A stretch of DNA of 47,236 bases. It comes from an uncultured Dyadobacter sp. GTDB taxonomy: Bacteria; Bacteroidota; Bacteroidia; Cytophagales; Spirosomataceae. Numbering within the stretch: the first letter of the stretch is position 1; each line of letters starts with the position of its first letter. The notes below the pieces were generated by a model. That model was not told where the DNA came from. It ran no database searches and worked only from the letters and a program-made list of their open reading frames with translations. The position numbers were made by a program, and so were the translations under genes. This document shows, one piece after another, positions 26,189 to 33,865 of the stretch. The DNA is taken from positions 1 through 47,236 of the forward strand of contig NZ_CAMLSE010000048.1 in the NCBI RefSeq assembly GCF_946482605.1. Direction: 5' to 3'.

Positions 26189-26905
26189 ATGAAAGCAAAC
26201 AAACTAATTTGGACAATGGCTGCGGTATTCGCTTCCGCCGCTTCTTACGCACAAACAGTGGATGAGATCGTCGACAAGCACGTGGCTGCTTTGGGAGGTC
26301 TCGACAAAATCAAGGCCGTCAACACCGTCGTTACCGAACGGTCACTGGCAGTCCAGGGAATGGAAATCCCTAATAAAACCACGCTCGTAGTAGGAAAATC
26401 GGTCCGGAACGAGTCTACCGTCATGGGCAACACCATGGTCCAGGTTGTGGATGACTCCAAAGGCTGGATGATCCGCCCGACGATGATGGGCGGCACCGGA
26501 GAACCAGAGGATATGCCCGAAGATCAGGTGAAACAGCAGCTTAGCTCGCTGGATCCGTTCGGAGGCCTTGTGGACTATAAAGGCAAAGGCAACAAGGTTG
26601 AACTGATTGGAAAGGAAACAGTTGACAAAAAAGATGTTTTTCACTTGAAACTGACCACCAAGGACGGTCAGGTGATTGAAGAATACGTGGACGCGAGTAC
26701 TTTCCTGGTCAATAAAATAAAAGTGTCGATGAACGGCCAGGATGGCGAAATCGAACTCACTGACTATAAAGAAGTGGACGGCGTGAAATTCCCCAACACA
26801 ATGGAAATCAGCAATGCTCAAATGGGAACTATGTCTTTCATTACCAGCAAAATAGCAGTAAACACACCGGTTGACCCCGCTATTTTCAAGAGACCCACCA
26901 AATAG
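26189..26905 (+). CDS. LolA-like periplasmic protein
   Basis: This 238-residue protein has a signal peptide (residues 1-21, ending ASYAQ) and the opening TVDEIVDKHVAALGGLDKIKAV. That opening is common to Bacteroidota proteins annotated as outer membrane lipoprotein-sorting (LolA-like half-barrel) proteins. The rest alternates beta strands with conserved phrases such as VFHLKLTTKDGQVIEEYVDASTF and DYKEVDGVKFPNTMEI. It is not the housekeeping LolA; members of this group probably bind a hydrophobic ligand in the periplasm or on the outer membrane. It follows the TonB receptor by 56 bp and a strong terminator closes the unit, so the two genes probably act together. Confidence 0.85.
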   Translation: MKANKLIWTMAAVFASAASYAQTVDEIVDKHVAALGGLDKIKAVNTVVTERSLAVQGMEIPNKTTLVVGKSVRNESTVMGNTMVQVVDDSKGWMIRPTMMGGTGEPEDMPEDQVKQQLSSLDPFGGLVDYKGKGNKVELIGKETVDKKDVFHLKLTTKDGQVIEEYVDASTFLVNKIKVSMNGQDGEIELTDYKEVDGVKFPNTMEISNAQMGTMSFITSKIAVNTPVDPAIFKRPTK

Positions 26906-26924
26906 CAGCATTCCGGCCTGATCT

Positions 26925-26957
26925 AATAGCGTTGTTCATCGAGCAACGCTATTTTTT
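26925..26957 (+). terminator. strong intrinsic terminator of the receptor/LolA-like unit
   Basis: AATAGCGTTG (26925-26934) pairs perfectly with CAACGCTATT (26944-26953) around a nine-base loop and runs into a stretch of T. It lies 20 bp after the stop codon. Confidence 0.92.
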
Positions 26958-27004
26958 GACAATTCGATCAAAGCTCTAAGCATTTAAAATGAACTGCCGG
27001 CGGC

Positions 27005-27634
27005 TCAGCTGAGCATTGTTACCTTCTCAATCAGTTTGATAAGACTGCTTACCTGCATTTTTCGCAGAATGCGCATTTTATGGGTGCCTACCGTGGTTTT
27101 GTTGATGTTCAGCGCCGACGCGATTTCGGTCGTCGACTTACCGTCGATCAGGAAGTTCATCACCTCCCGCTCCCTGCCCGAAATGTTCATCAGCGGATTG
27201 GCATACCGGGTCGACCGATGGAGCTGACTCTCCTGGATTATCAATTGCTGCAATGCCACGCTGGCGTACTTCCCCATCACCATCATGGCCCGGATCGCCT
27301 CCTCGAACTGAACGGAGGTCGATAGCTTCCAGAGAAATCCGTCCGCGCCCGCTTTCATGTACGGCAGTCCATAGACCTTTTCATCCAGATCCGTAATGAT
27401 CATGATGGCCGTTTCAGGAAATCCCGTCTTCAGGCGCTGCACTGCCCCTGTTCCCGCCTTACCCCGGATATCGATATCCAGGATAATCAGCTGAAAAGGA
27501 CGATGTCCGGCAATCTCAAACCCTCTTTCAACAGATGACGCCGTGTCGATTTCAGCCTGCGGATTTACCTCGGCTATTTTTTGTTTCAATCCCAGAACCG
27601 TCAAAGGTTCATCTTCAATAATTAATATGTTCAT
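27005..27634 (-). CDS. NarL-type response regulator, orphan
   Basis: This 209-residue protein has a receiver domain with IIEDE and phospho-acceptor Asp53 in LIILDIDIRGKAG, and a LuxR-type helix-turn-helix (ISGREREVMNFLIDGKSTTEIASALNIN in outline, then TVGTHKMRILRKMQ). The usual MP after the phospho-acceptor region is replaced by IRGKAG. The Lys near 103 lies in FLWKLS. No kinase gene is adjacent. It is divergent from a second regulator of the same type (28094), separated by 459 bp, and the two may cross-regulate. Confidence 0.9.
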   Translation of the reverse strand: MNILIIEDEPLTVLGLKQKIAEVNPQAEIDTASSVERGFEIAGHRPFQLIILDIDIRGKAGTGAVQRLKTGFPETAIMIITDLDEKVYGLPYMKAGADGFLWKLSTSVQFEEAIRAMMVMGKYASVALQQLIIQESQLHRSTRYANPLMNISGREREVMNFLIDGKSTTEIASALNINKTTVGTHKMRILRKMQVSSLIKLIEKVTMLS

Positions 27635-28093
27635 GGCGCACCAGAGGAGAAAGACGATCCGCTACGAAAATAGCAGCATGTAAAATTACATTTACTTTTG
27701 ATTAGAATTTATTTATTTAAACAAAATAGCTAATTTGACAAACACGCTTAGTAACGAACAAGCGGGTATTTCATAGCATTGTCCTGATTACGTATACCCT
27801 CCAACAGTACGCCCGACCTCACCTACGCTGTCTTATTCCTTAATAATCGGATACCCGCATCTCAGAACGATAAAACCCGGGTTTTGCGAACCTGCATGAG
27901 GCGCATTAATTATTGATTTGCTCCAAACTTTTTTTGCCGAACCGGTCAATTAAATGTAAACTTGTAGAGGCCGCTGAATAAGTTTTACATTAAGTAATAG
28001 GAATTTTACTTAATATTTACCGCACTCATTCCTTAACCATTGGCATTCAGCAGGTTATGACGGCTCAAACTGACTATAAGTCCTCCGAAACAA
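27635..28093. other. 459-bp intergenic region between two divergent response regulators
   Basis: I see no gene here. The stretch 27690-27750 is A/T-rich and probably carries the minus-strand promoter. The plus-strand promoter is called separately at 27933-27964. The stretch 27770-27900 holds nothing I can interpret. The distance is large for two small regulator genes, so unseen regulatory sites or a small RNA are possible. Confidence 0.5.
27933..27964 (+). promoter_or_regulatory. Bacteroidota-type promoter for the 28094 response regulator
   Basis: TTTG (27933-27936), a 20-bp spacer and TAAACTTG (27957-27964) match the Bacteroidota consensus TTTG / TAnnTTTG with one mismatch and ideal spacing. 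This predicts a 5' leader of about 120 bases before the ATG. Confidence 0.65.
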
Positions 28094-28741
28094 ATGAAAC
28101 AAATCTTACTGGTTGAAGACCACGCGATTGTCAGGCTTGCCACGCGGTTCTTGATTCTTGATTTGCTGAATCCGGTGGTGGTTTACGAGGCGGGATCTTT
28201 CAGTGAGACACTCGCGCAACTGACCCAGCATACTGTGGACCTTGTTGTGCTGGACATCAATATACCTGATGGCGAAGGCTTTAATATGATCCCCCGGATC
28301 AGGGAGATACAGCCCAGGGTGTTGATCGTGATTTTTTCAAGTCTTGAAGAAGAAATTTACGCCCTGCATTATATCAAGGCCGGAGCAAACGGTTTTTTGT
28401 CAAAGAATGCTTCCCAGGACGAGATCAAGAAGGCTATCCTGTCTATGCTCGAAACCGGTAATTACATCAGCACTGCGGTACAGCAACAATTGTTGCGCAA
28501 TACGCTGGAAAACAAACCCAATGGCGAAAACCCACTGGAACACCTTTCACAGCGCGAACTGGAAGTAATGGACATGCTGATCGAAGGCTACTGGACCAAG
28601 GAAATAGCCATTAAACTCAGCCTGACCGAGAGTTCCGTCAGCACCTACAAAGCCCGGATTTTTGAAAAACTCAAAGTTTCGACCCTCATCGAAATGTTCA
28701 AAAAAGTGCAGTTCTACAAAAGCCAGAACCCGGGGTTCTGA
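28094..28741 (+). CDS. NarL-type response regulator, orphan
   Basis: This 215-residue protein has a receiver domain (LVEDH, phospho-acceptor Asp54 in VVLDINIPDGEGF, Lys in FLSKNASQDE) and a LuxR-type DNA-binding domain (LSQRELEVMDMLIEGYWTKEIA, then SSVSTYKARIFEKLKVSTLIEM). It resembles the divergent regulator at 27005 in layout and in the linker between domains, and may be a paralogue. No kinase is adjacent. A well-formed promoter lies about 130 bp upstream. Confidence 0.92.
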   Translation: MKQILLVEDHAIVRLATRFLILDLLNPVVVYEAGSFSETLAQLTQHTVDLVVLDINIPDGEGFNMIPRIREIQPRVLIVIFSSLEEEIYALHYIKAGANGFLSKNASQDEIKKAILSMLETGNYISTAVQQQLLRNTLENKPNGENPLEHLSQRELEVMDMLIEGYWTKEIAIKLSLTESSVSTYKARIFEKLKVSTLIEMFKKVQFYKSQNPGF

Positions 28742-28789
28742 CTTCATGACGCTGAATTCTTCATCTTTCCGGTAAATATTTTGACTTAT

Positions 28790-28823
28790 TACGAAGTTTT
28801 CGTAGAATTACGAAAACTTCGTA
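28790..28823. promoter_or_regulatory. doubly palindromic operator upstream of the BlaI-type gene
   Basis: TACGAAGTTTTCGTA (28790-28804) and TACGAAAACTTCGTA (28809-28823) are perfect inverted repeats of each other, separated by GAAT. Each arm is also a dyad, TACGAA-N3-TTCGTA. The array ends three bases before the BlaI ATG, so repressor bound here would block transcription or initiation. Two adjacent dyads fit two BlaI/MecI-type dimers and autorepression. Confidence 0.85.
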
Positions 28824-28826
28824 GAT

Positions 28827-29186
28827 ATGGAAAAACTAACAGCACAGGAGGAAGATGCGATGCGCGCTGCCTGGAAAACCGGCGAGGGAAGTGTCAAATC
28901 TATCGTAACGGCTATGACGCCGCCCGCTCCACCCTACACCACCGTTGCGTCGACAGTAAAAAACCTTGAAAAGAAAGGATACCTGAACAGTCGGCTGATC
29001 GGTAATGTATATGTGTACGCCCCGGTTGTGACCGAGGAAGCTTATAAACAGAAATTTATGGGCAATGTAGTAAAAGACTATTTTGAAAACTCATATAAGG
29101 AGCTTGTCAGTTTTTTTGCGCAGAAGAATAAAATATCCGCCGAAGAACTACGGGAGATCATCAGCCTGATAGAAGAAAAAAAATGA
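28827..29186 (+). CDS. BlaI/MecI/CopY-family transcriptional repressor
   Basis: This 119-residue protein has the family winged helix (LTAQEEDAMRAAWKTGEGSVKSIV, then YTTVASTVKNLEKKGYL as recognition helix) and a C-terminal dimerisation helix region. Members repress their own operon until cleaved or released by an M56-family membrane protease. The M56 gene starts 18 bp downstream and the operator lies immediately upstream, so the module is complete. No beta-lactamase gene is near, and in Bacteroidota such pairs often regulate other envelope or stress genes. The likely direct target is this operon itself. Confidence 0.94.
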   Translation: MEKLTAQEEDAMRAAWKTGEGSVKSIVTAMTPPAPPYTTVASTVKNLEKKGYLNSRLIGNVYVYAPVVTEEAYKQKFMGNVVKDYFENSYKELVSFFAQKNKISAEELREIISLIEEKK

Positions 29187-29204
29187 ACAGCAAACCGCAG
29201 AGCC

Positions 29205-31145
29205 ATGTCACTATTTCCGGATTACCTGCTCAAATTATCACTCAGTTTCGCGCTGATCGCGCTGTTTTACCACTTTGTCCTGCGCAACCTTACATTTTAT
29301 CAATGGAACCGCTGGTACTTGCTTTTGTATACCGCCCTGTGCTTCGCGGTTCCTTTTATTGACCTTGGCGATACCGTCCGCGCGTACCCACAGGACGCTC
29401 CTGCCTATGCTATCCTGCACAGCATTCCAACCATGAACTCCGCATTGGCTCCAACTGTGGGCCGAGCGGAGTCAATCCAGTATTTTCAGCCAAACAACAC
29501 AAAGGACATCAGCCACTGGCTGGTTATCGGCTGGATGGGCGGTATGTTTGTAATGACATGCCGACTGGCGCTACATATTATCTCCTTGCTTAGAATCCGC
29601 AGCAAATCAAAGCTTGTTTCCAACGACGGCGTCCGGCTCTATCACTTCGACGACGACACTCCCCCGTTCTCTTTTGGGAATTCGATCTTTTACAACCCGC
29701 ATTTACACGAACCCGACGAGTTGCAGGACATGATCCTGCACGAATATGTACACGTGCGGCAAGGGCACACATTCGACGTCATCTGGTCGGAGTTATTGTG
29801 CATTGTCAACTGGTTCAATCCGTTCGTGTGGCTGATCAGTCACAGCGTTCGCCAAAACCTGGAATACATCGCCGACGCCGGGGTGCTGGAAAACCGCGCC
29901 GACGCCAAAAACTATCAGTACCTCCTGCTCAAAACAGCCATGGGGCCGGCTTTTCGCATGGCCAATCATTTTGGCTTCGTCTCGCTGAAACAACGTATCG
30001 TGATGATGAACAAAGCCAGCAGTCCGCGCATCATGCTATCCTGCTTCCTTTTCGTAGTGCCGTTGCTCGCGATGCTGCTCGTCGCGTTCCGGCAGGAATC
30101 GCCTGATGCTAGTAAGAGTAAAAAAACAGGAATGATCTGGGTCGGCCAGGCCAGCAGGAGCAAAAGAGCGCCCAAGGACCACTTGCATCTTTCGGGACTG
30201 CTATTGGACGCAAAAACCGGAAAACCTGTTGCAAACCTCCCGCTGACTCTCTCGCGCGACGATGTGCCCTTTGAAATCGTCCATACCGACTCCGATGGCT
30301 ACTTTTTCGTACAAATCCCCACAATAGGCGATCCCAAAACCATACACAGCGCTCAGCTCTCCTACGACGGACCGGACTTTCTCCCGTTCAGAATCGGAAA
30401 GAGCTACCAGTCGGGTCGTGCGCACGCCGACGGGTTCGAGATCTGCTTTCTCCCAGGAAAAACAGCCTCTGACCACAGCTTTTACCAGTACAGCGTAGCT
30501 TCGGACATCTTCTATGACTCCTATGAACCCAAAAACGTACAGGCAGCACTGAAATCATACCTCTATAAAAGCCTCCCTCCGTTCCGGGCTGAAAGCCGGC
30601 TGAAAGCAGAATTCATTGAAAGCAAGATCTGGCCCAAGGATGTTATCACATTGTATAAAACGGGCTATTTCGATCGTAATAAAGAGCTGATCGGCTACGT
30701 AGGCAAGACCAGGCTCTATCTGGACGGCAAAAAAGCTACCTACCGGCAAGTGAACGAGGCTTTTAAAAATTACCCCTATATGCTTACCGAAGCACAGGAG
30801 CGCCGCGAACCGATATTTGGTGTTGGGTCAAAAATAACCTACCTGACATTCCCGCTACACCGCGATGCGCCACCCGTCGCAATCGTGAAAGGCAACGCGG
30901 AAGTAATTGACGCAAAAGGATTTGATCTCAACACATTACGGAGCGAACCCTACTTTCTCGATGGTTTCCGCCAGGTAAACGGCGTCGGCAGTAACCTGAT
31001 GCCACTCCGCAAAGACATCAAAAGGGTGGTGTTGCTCAAAGGGAAACTGGCACGGTACTACGACCGCGCGCTCGACAGGATCTGGTGGATCGAAACCAGG
31101 CCGGTCGCCGAAGTGTTCGAAAGGCCTGATTTCACTGCTAATTAG
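29205..31145 (+). CDS. M56-family (BlaR1-like) membrane metalloprotease sensor
   Basis: This 646-residue protein has N-terminal membrane helices (residues about 8-50 and 105-130). The zinc protease motif HEYVH (His179, Glu180, His183) is followed by WSELLCIVNWFNPFVW with the third-ligand region, and another helix (LSCFLFVVPLLAMLLVAF) lies near 275-293. The extracellular part of about 345 residues is not a penicillin-binding domain. It begins with a carboxypeptidase-regulatory-like fold (LSGLLLDAKTGKPVANLPLTL) and continues with sequence I cannot name. By analogy with BlaR1 it would cleave or release the BlaI-type repressor encoded just upstream when its outer domain senses a signal. The signal is unknown and is unlikely to be a beta-lactam. 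Confidence 0.9.
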   Translation: MSLFPDYLLKLSLSFALIALFYHFVLRNLTFYQWNRWYLLLYTALCFAVPFIDLGDTVRAYPQDAPAYAILHSIPTMNSALAPTVGRAESIQYFQPNNTKDISHWLVIGWMGGMFVMTCRLALHIISLLRIRSKSKLVSNDGVRLYHFDDDTPPFSFGNSIFYNPHLHEPDELQDMILHEYVHVRQGHTFDVIWSELLCIVNWFNPFVWLISHSVRQNLEYIADAGVLENRADAKNYQYLLLKTAMGPAFRMANHFGFVSLKQRIVMMNKASSPRIMLSCFLFVVPLLAMLLVAFRQESPDASKSKKTGMIWVGQASRSKRAPKDHLHLSGLLLDAKTGKPVANLPLTLSRDDVPFEIVHTDSDGYFFVQIPTIGDPKTIHSAQLSYDGPDFLPFRIGKSYQSGRAHADGFEICFLPGKTASDHSFYQYSVASDIFYDSYEPKNVQAALKSYLYKSLPPFRAESRLKAEFIESKIWPKDVITLYKTGYFDRNKELIGYVGKTRLYLDGKKATYRQVNEAFKNYPYMLTEAQERREPIFGVGSKITYLTFPLHRDAPPVAIVKGNAEVIDAKGFDLNTLRSEPYFLDGFRQVNGVGSNLMPLRKDIKRVVLLKGKLARYYDRALDRIWWIETRPVAEVFERPDFTAN

Positions 31146-31162
31146 TAGTCTTACTGACTACT
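31144..31162. terminator. hairpin between convergent M56 and Old Yellow Enzyme genes
   Basis: AGTAGTC and GACTACT form a seven-pair stem with a TTACT loop, overlapping the M56 stop and filling the 22-bp gap between convergent genes. There is no U-run on either side, so it is only a possible bidirectional terminator. Confidence 0.4.
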
Positions 31163-31167
31163 TGGCG

Positions 31168-32292
31168 TCAAACCGTCGATAGTTTGTATTGTTGCATTAC
31201 CCTGCGTGCATGTGCCAAAGTAATGCTGGGCTTGATCAGCGCTTTGAAAAAAGGTATAACCGGTTCACCCGCAGCAATCCTTTGCGGCCAGTCGGGATTG
31301 GCGATCGCTGCCCGGCCGATCGACACAAGGTCGGCCTGACCGCTGTTCAGCAAGCGCTCCGCCAGCCCTACATCGTGCATTCCGCCATTGGCAATTACCG
31401 GTGATTTCAACAGGTTTTTCGCAATCCCCGTGGAAGACAGGCCATCGGGATAAAGTGCCTCCCGGTCCCAGCGACCGCCTTCCGCAGCAATATGCACGTA
31501 GTCGGGATCGATTTCCGCCAGTATACCGAAAATGCTGCGTGCTGTTTCCGAACCGCCCGGCCAGCGGTAAGTCAGGTCATTCACCTTGCTTTCCGAGATA
31601 CGGATACCGACCATAAAGCCGGCTGGCATCTTCGATCGGACAGCCTGATATACCTCCATTAAAAACCGCAGACGATTGCGCGTTTCGCCCCCGTACGCAT
31701 CCGTACGAAGGTTGGTGTGCGGTGTGATAAACTGGTCAAAAAGATAGCCATTGGCTGCGTGGATCTCGACCCCGTCGAAGCCGGCTTCCAGGGCCAGCTC
31801 TGCCGCCCGGACATATCCTGCCTGAATATCGGCCATATCTTCCACCGACATCGCTGCCGGAACCGGGAACGGGCCTGTCGGTCCGCCGTGCTCCGGCAGG
31901 CGTACACCCTCAGGTCGCACCGCCGAGGGCCCGATCGTGCGATCGTCCATTTGCCGCAGTGCCCCCGCATGCATTAACTGGCTCACCACCAGTGCGCCAT
32001 GCGCATGCACACGCGTCACGACATGCTTCCAGCCCTCCATTTGCCGGCTGGTCACCATACCCGGCTGCCGCAGGTCCGACTGACTGAAAAGCGCATCGGT
32101 ATAGGTGCCCTCGGTAATGATCATTCCAAAACCACCTTTGGAAAATGATTCATAATAGTCAGCCATTTCGCTCGTAGGTACGCCCTGCTCGTCCGCACTC
32201 CACCGGGTCATCGGTGCCACGATCAGCCGGTTACGTAATGCGTTACCCCGGATATGCGTATGATCAAAAATGCTCTTTTCTGCCGTTTCCAT
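31168..32292 (-). CDS. Old Yellow Enzyme-family NADH:flavin oxidoreductase / alkene reductase
   Basis: This 374-residue TIM-barrel flavoprotein carries OYE signatures: NRLIVAPMTRWSADEQGVPT, VSQLMHAGAL, and the substrate-binding pair His178 and Asn181 in EIHAANGYLFDQF, followed by TPHTNLRTDAYGG. The C-terminal FMN phosphate region reads VIANGGM and ADLVSIGRAAIANPDWP. Such enzymes reduce activated C=C bonds in enones and quinones using NAD(P)H in the cytoplasm. The gene is last in a same-strand row SDR / Crp-Fnr / OYE, but an 80-bp gap with an inverted-repeat array precedes it, so it may have its own promoter. A role in electrophile detoxification is plausible. Confidence 0.93.
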   Translation of the reverse strand: METAEKSIFDHTHIRGNALRNRLIVAPMTRWSADEQGVPTSEMADYYESFSKGGFGMIITEGTYTDALFSQSDLRQPGMVTSRQMEGWKHVVTRVHAHGALVVSQLMHAGALRQMDDRTIGPSAVRPEGVRLPEHGGPTGPFPVPAAMSVEDMADIQAGYVRAAELALEAGFDGVEIHAANGYLFDQFITPHTNLRTDAYGGETRNRLRFLMEVYQAVRSKMPAGFMVGIRISESKVNDLTYRWPGGSETARSIFGILAEIDPDYVHIAAEGGRWDREALYPDGLSSTGIAKNLLKSPVIANGGMHDVGLAERLLNSGQADLVSIGRAAIANPDWPQRIAAGEPVIPFFKALIKPSITLAHARRVMQQYKLSTV

Positions 32293-32345
32293 ACACTTTT
32301 TTTGCTTACAAATGTAGGGCAGCGGCTTGGCTGGCGTCGTTTATG

Positions 32346-32376
32346 TAGTTTAATAAAACACATTAAACTAGTTTAA
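32346..32376. promoter_or_regulatory. three-half-site inverted repeat upstream of the Old Yellow Enzyme gene
   Basis: TAGTTTAAT (32346-32354) and ATTAAACTA (32362-32370) are perfect inverted repeats 7 bp apart. A third half-site TAGTTTAA (32369-32376) overlaps the second to give the 14-bp palindrome TTAAACTAGTTTAA. The array lies 54 bp upstream of the OYE ATG and covers the stop codon of the Crp/Fnr gene. It looks like an operator; the regulator is not known. Confidence 0.6.
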
Positions 32377-32972
32377 CGTAACCGGCTTTTCTGTTTGCGG
32401 ATCTGGCTGAGAAAGACGGGCGTGATGCCCAGATAGGATGCGATATGCCGCTGCGGCATGCGTTGTTCCAGCGTGGGGTACCTGCCAATAAGGGCCTCAT
32501 AACGCTCCGCCCCGCTCATCGACAGGCTGTTCAGAATGCGCTGGTCCTGCGCAATGCCGCCTTTCTGTTCCATGATACGCCAGAACCTTTCGAACGCGGG
32601 AACATCGCGGTACAATTGTTCCAGGTCATGCTTTTCGATCTGCAACAAGGTGGATGCTTCCAATGCCACGATGTTACGCAATGCGGGCGTTTGCAAATGG
32701 AGACTGGTGGAGTCGGTAATCCACCAGTCTTCCAGTGCAAAATGCAGGGTATGGTCGTTCCCGCGCTCGTCCACATAGAAAGAGCGGAGAAAACCTTTAC
32801 ATACGTAGCTTTCAAACTGACAAATATCGCCCTGCTGGACCAGGTACTGCCGGGGAAGCAGTCTGCGGACCTTCAAAATGGATGTGAACCGGGCCTGCTC
32901 GGCTTCGGTGAGGTCGATCCGGCGCAGAACGTGGTCCAGGATCATCCGGTATAATGCTGATTCGTTTTCCAA
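32373..32972 (-). CDS. Crp/Fnr-family transcriptional regulator
   Basis: This 199-residue protein has a cyclic-nucleotide-binding-like beta barrel (RRLLPRQYLVQQGDICQFESYV, then GFLRSFYVDERGNDHTLHFALEDWW). Its C-terminal helix-turn-helix (MPQRHIASYLGITPVFLSQIRKQ) is typical of the short Bacteroidota Crp/Fnr-like regulators. It has no Fnr-type cysteine cluster, so it is not an Fe-S oxygen sensor, and cAMP binding is doubtful. It lies between the SDR gene (56 bp upstream) and the OYE gene (80 bp downstream), so it is probably part of the same stress unit. Confidence 0.9.
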   Translation of the reverse strand: MENESALYRMILDHVLRRIDLTEAEQARFTSILKVRRLLPRQYLVQQGDICQFESYVCKGFLRSFYVDERGNDHTLHFALEDWWITDSTSLHLQTPALRNIVALEASTLLQIEKHDLEQLYRDVPAFERFWRIMEQKGGIAQDQRILNSLSMSGAERYEALIGRYPTLEQRMPQRHIASYLGITPVFLSQIRKQKSRLR

Positions 32973-33028
32973 AAGTTGCTGCCTGATGGTTGCGGCAAAT
33001 ATTGAAAACTAATCCGTCCGATCCAAGG

Positions 33029-33769
33029 CTAGCTCAGCGTCCCCCCGTCGATCGTGATCACAGATCCCGTCGTGTAACTGTTGGCAGGACTTGCGAGAAA
33101 TGCAACCGCATCGGCAATGTGCTCCGGACGGCCATATTTTGGAATAGACATCATGCCGCGCTGGAAATCCGAGGATTCGGACGTCTCCGGGTTCATATCC
33201 GTGTTCACTGGCCCTGGCTGGATCAGGTTAACGGTGATGTCCTTTGGCCCGAGATCCCGGGAAAGGCCTTTGGTGAAGCCCGAGAGAGCCGATTTGCTGG
33301 CCGCATACAATGTCGCCTCCGGGCCCGCAACCCGGTCGGCCATGCAGCTGCCTATTGTAATGATTCGTCCTGCCCGTTCCATTTGGCGTGAGGCCGCCAG
33401 GCAAGCCTCAAAGACCGATCTGACATTGACGTTCATCACATAGTCATAATCTTCCACCGTATGTTCTTCAAATGGCTTACCTACATATACGCCCGCGCTG
33501 TTGACCAGAATATCCAGCTTCCCGTGCTGCGCAATCGCCTGGTCGATCGCCGCGGAAACCGCCCCGCCCTTTGCATTATCGGACTGGATAGCCACCGCGC
33601 TCAAACCGTCTCCAGCGAGTTCGCTCACGAGCGCCTCGGCCCTTTCCCGCCCATTAACATAGGTAAAACTCACCTTCGCTCCTTCGGCCGCGAGCCTGCG
33701 TACAATGGCAGCCCCAATGCCCCTTGATCCTCCGGTAACGAATGCGACTTTGTCTTTCAGATTTTGCAT
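33029..33769 (-). CDS. SDR-family NAD(P)-dependent oxidoreductase
   Basis: This 246-residue classical short-chain dehydrogenase has the cofactor loop TGGSRGIG (residues 12-19), NSAG (90-93) and a catalytic triad of Ser141 (TIGSCM), Tyr155 and Lys159 (YAASK). The C-terminal PGPVNTDMNPE and GSVITIDGG are also typical. Arg16 after the GGS, with NGRER after the second strand, favours NADP. It resembles 3-oxoacyl-ACP reductase-like enzymes, but no fatty acid genes are near. It is divergent from the HxlR regulator across a 96-bp spacer with direct repeats, the usual layout of an HxlR-controlled oxidoreductase. Confidence 0.93.
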   Translation of the reverse strand: MQNLKDKVAFVTGGSRGIGAAIVRRLAAEGAKVSFTYVNGRERAEALVSELAGDGLSAVAIQSDNAKGGAVSAAIDQAIAQHGKLDILVNSAGVYVGKPFEEHTVEDYDYVMNVNVRSVFEACLAASRQMERAGRIITIGSCMADRVAGPEATLYAASKSALSGFTKGLSRDLGPKDITVNLIQPGPVNTDMNPETSESSDFQRGMMSIPKYGRPEHIADAVAFLASPANSYTTGSVITIDGGTLS

Positions 33770-33806
33770 GATTTTAAATTGATTTGATTCGTTGCAAAAC
33801 TAAAAA

Positions 33807-33849
33807 GGTACTCATACATTTATAGGTACTAACATATTTATCAAGTACT
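33807..33849. promoter_or_regulatory. array of three direct repeats between the SDR and HxlR genes
   Basis: GGTACT (33807), GGTACT (33825) and AGTACT (33844) recur at 18- and 19-bp spacing with A/T-rich spacers that also resemble each other (ATACATTTATA and ACATATTTATC). The array fills the divergent promoter region and probably binds the HxlR-type regulator, whose family uses short TACT/AGTA half-sites. Confidence 0.6.
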
Positions 33850-33865
33850 CACATTAATGTAAGTT

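Noticed and set aside
28827..31145. A beta-lactam resistance module (BlaI/BlaR1 with beta-lactamase)
   Set aside because: There is no beta-lactamase gene, and the sensor part has no penicillin-binding motifs.
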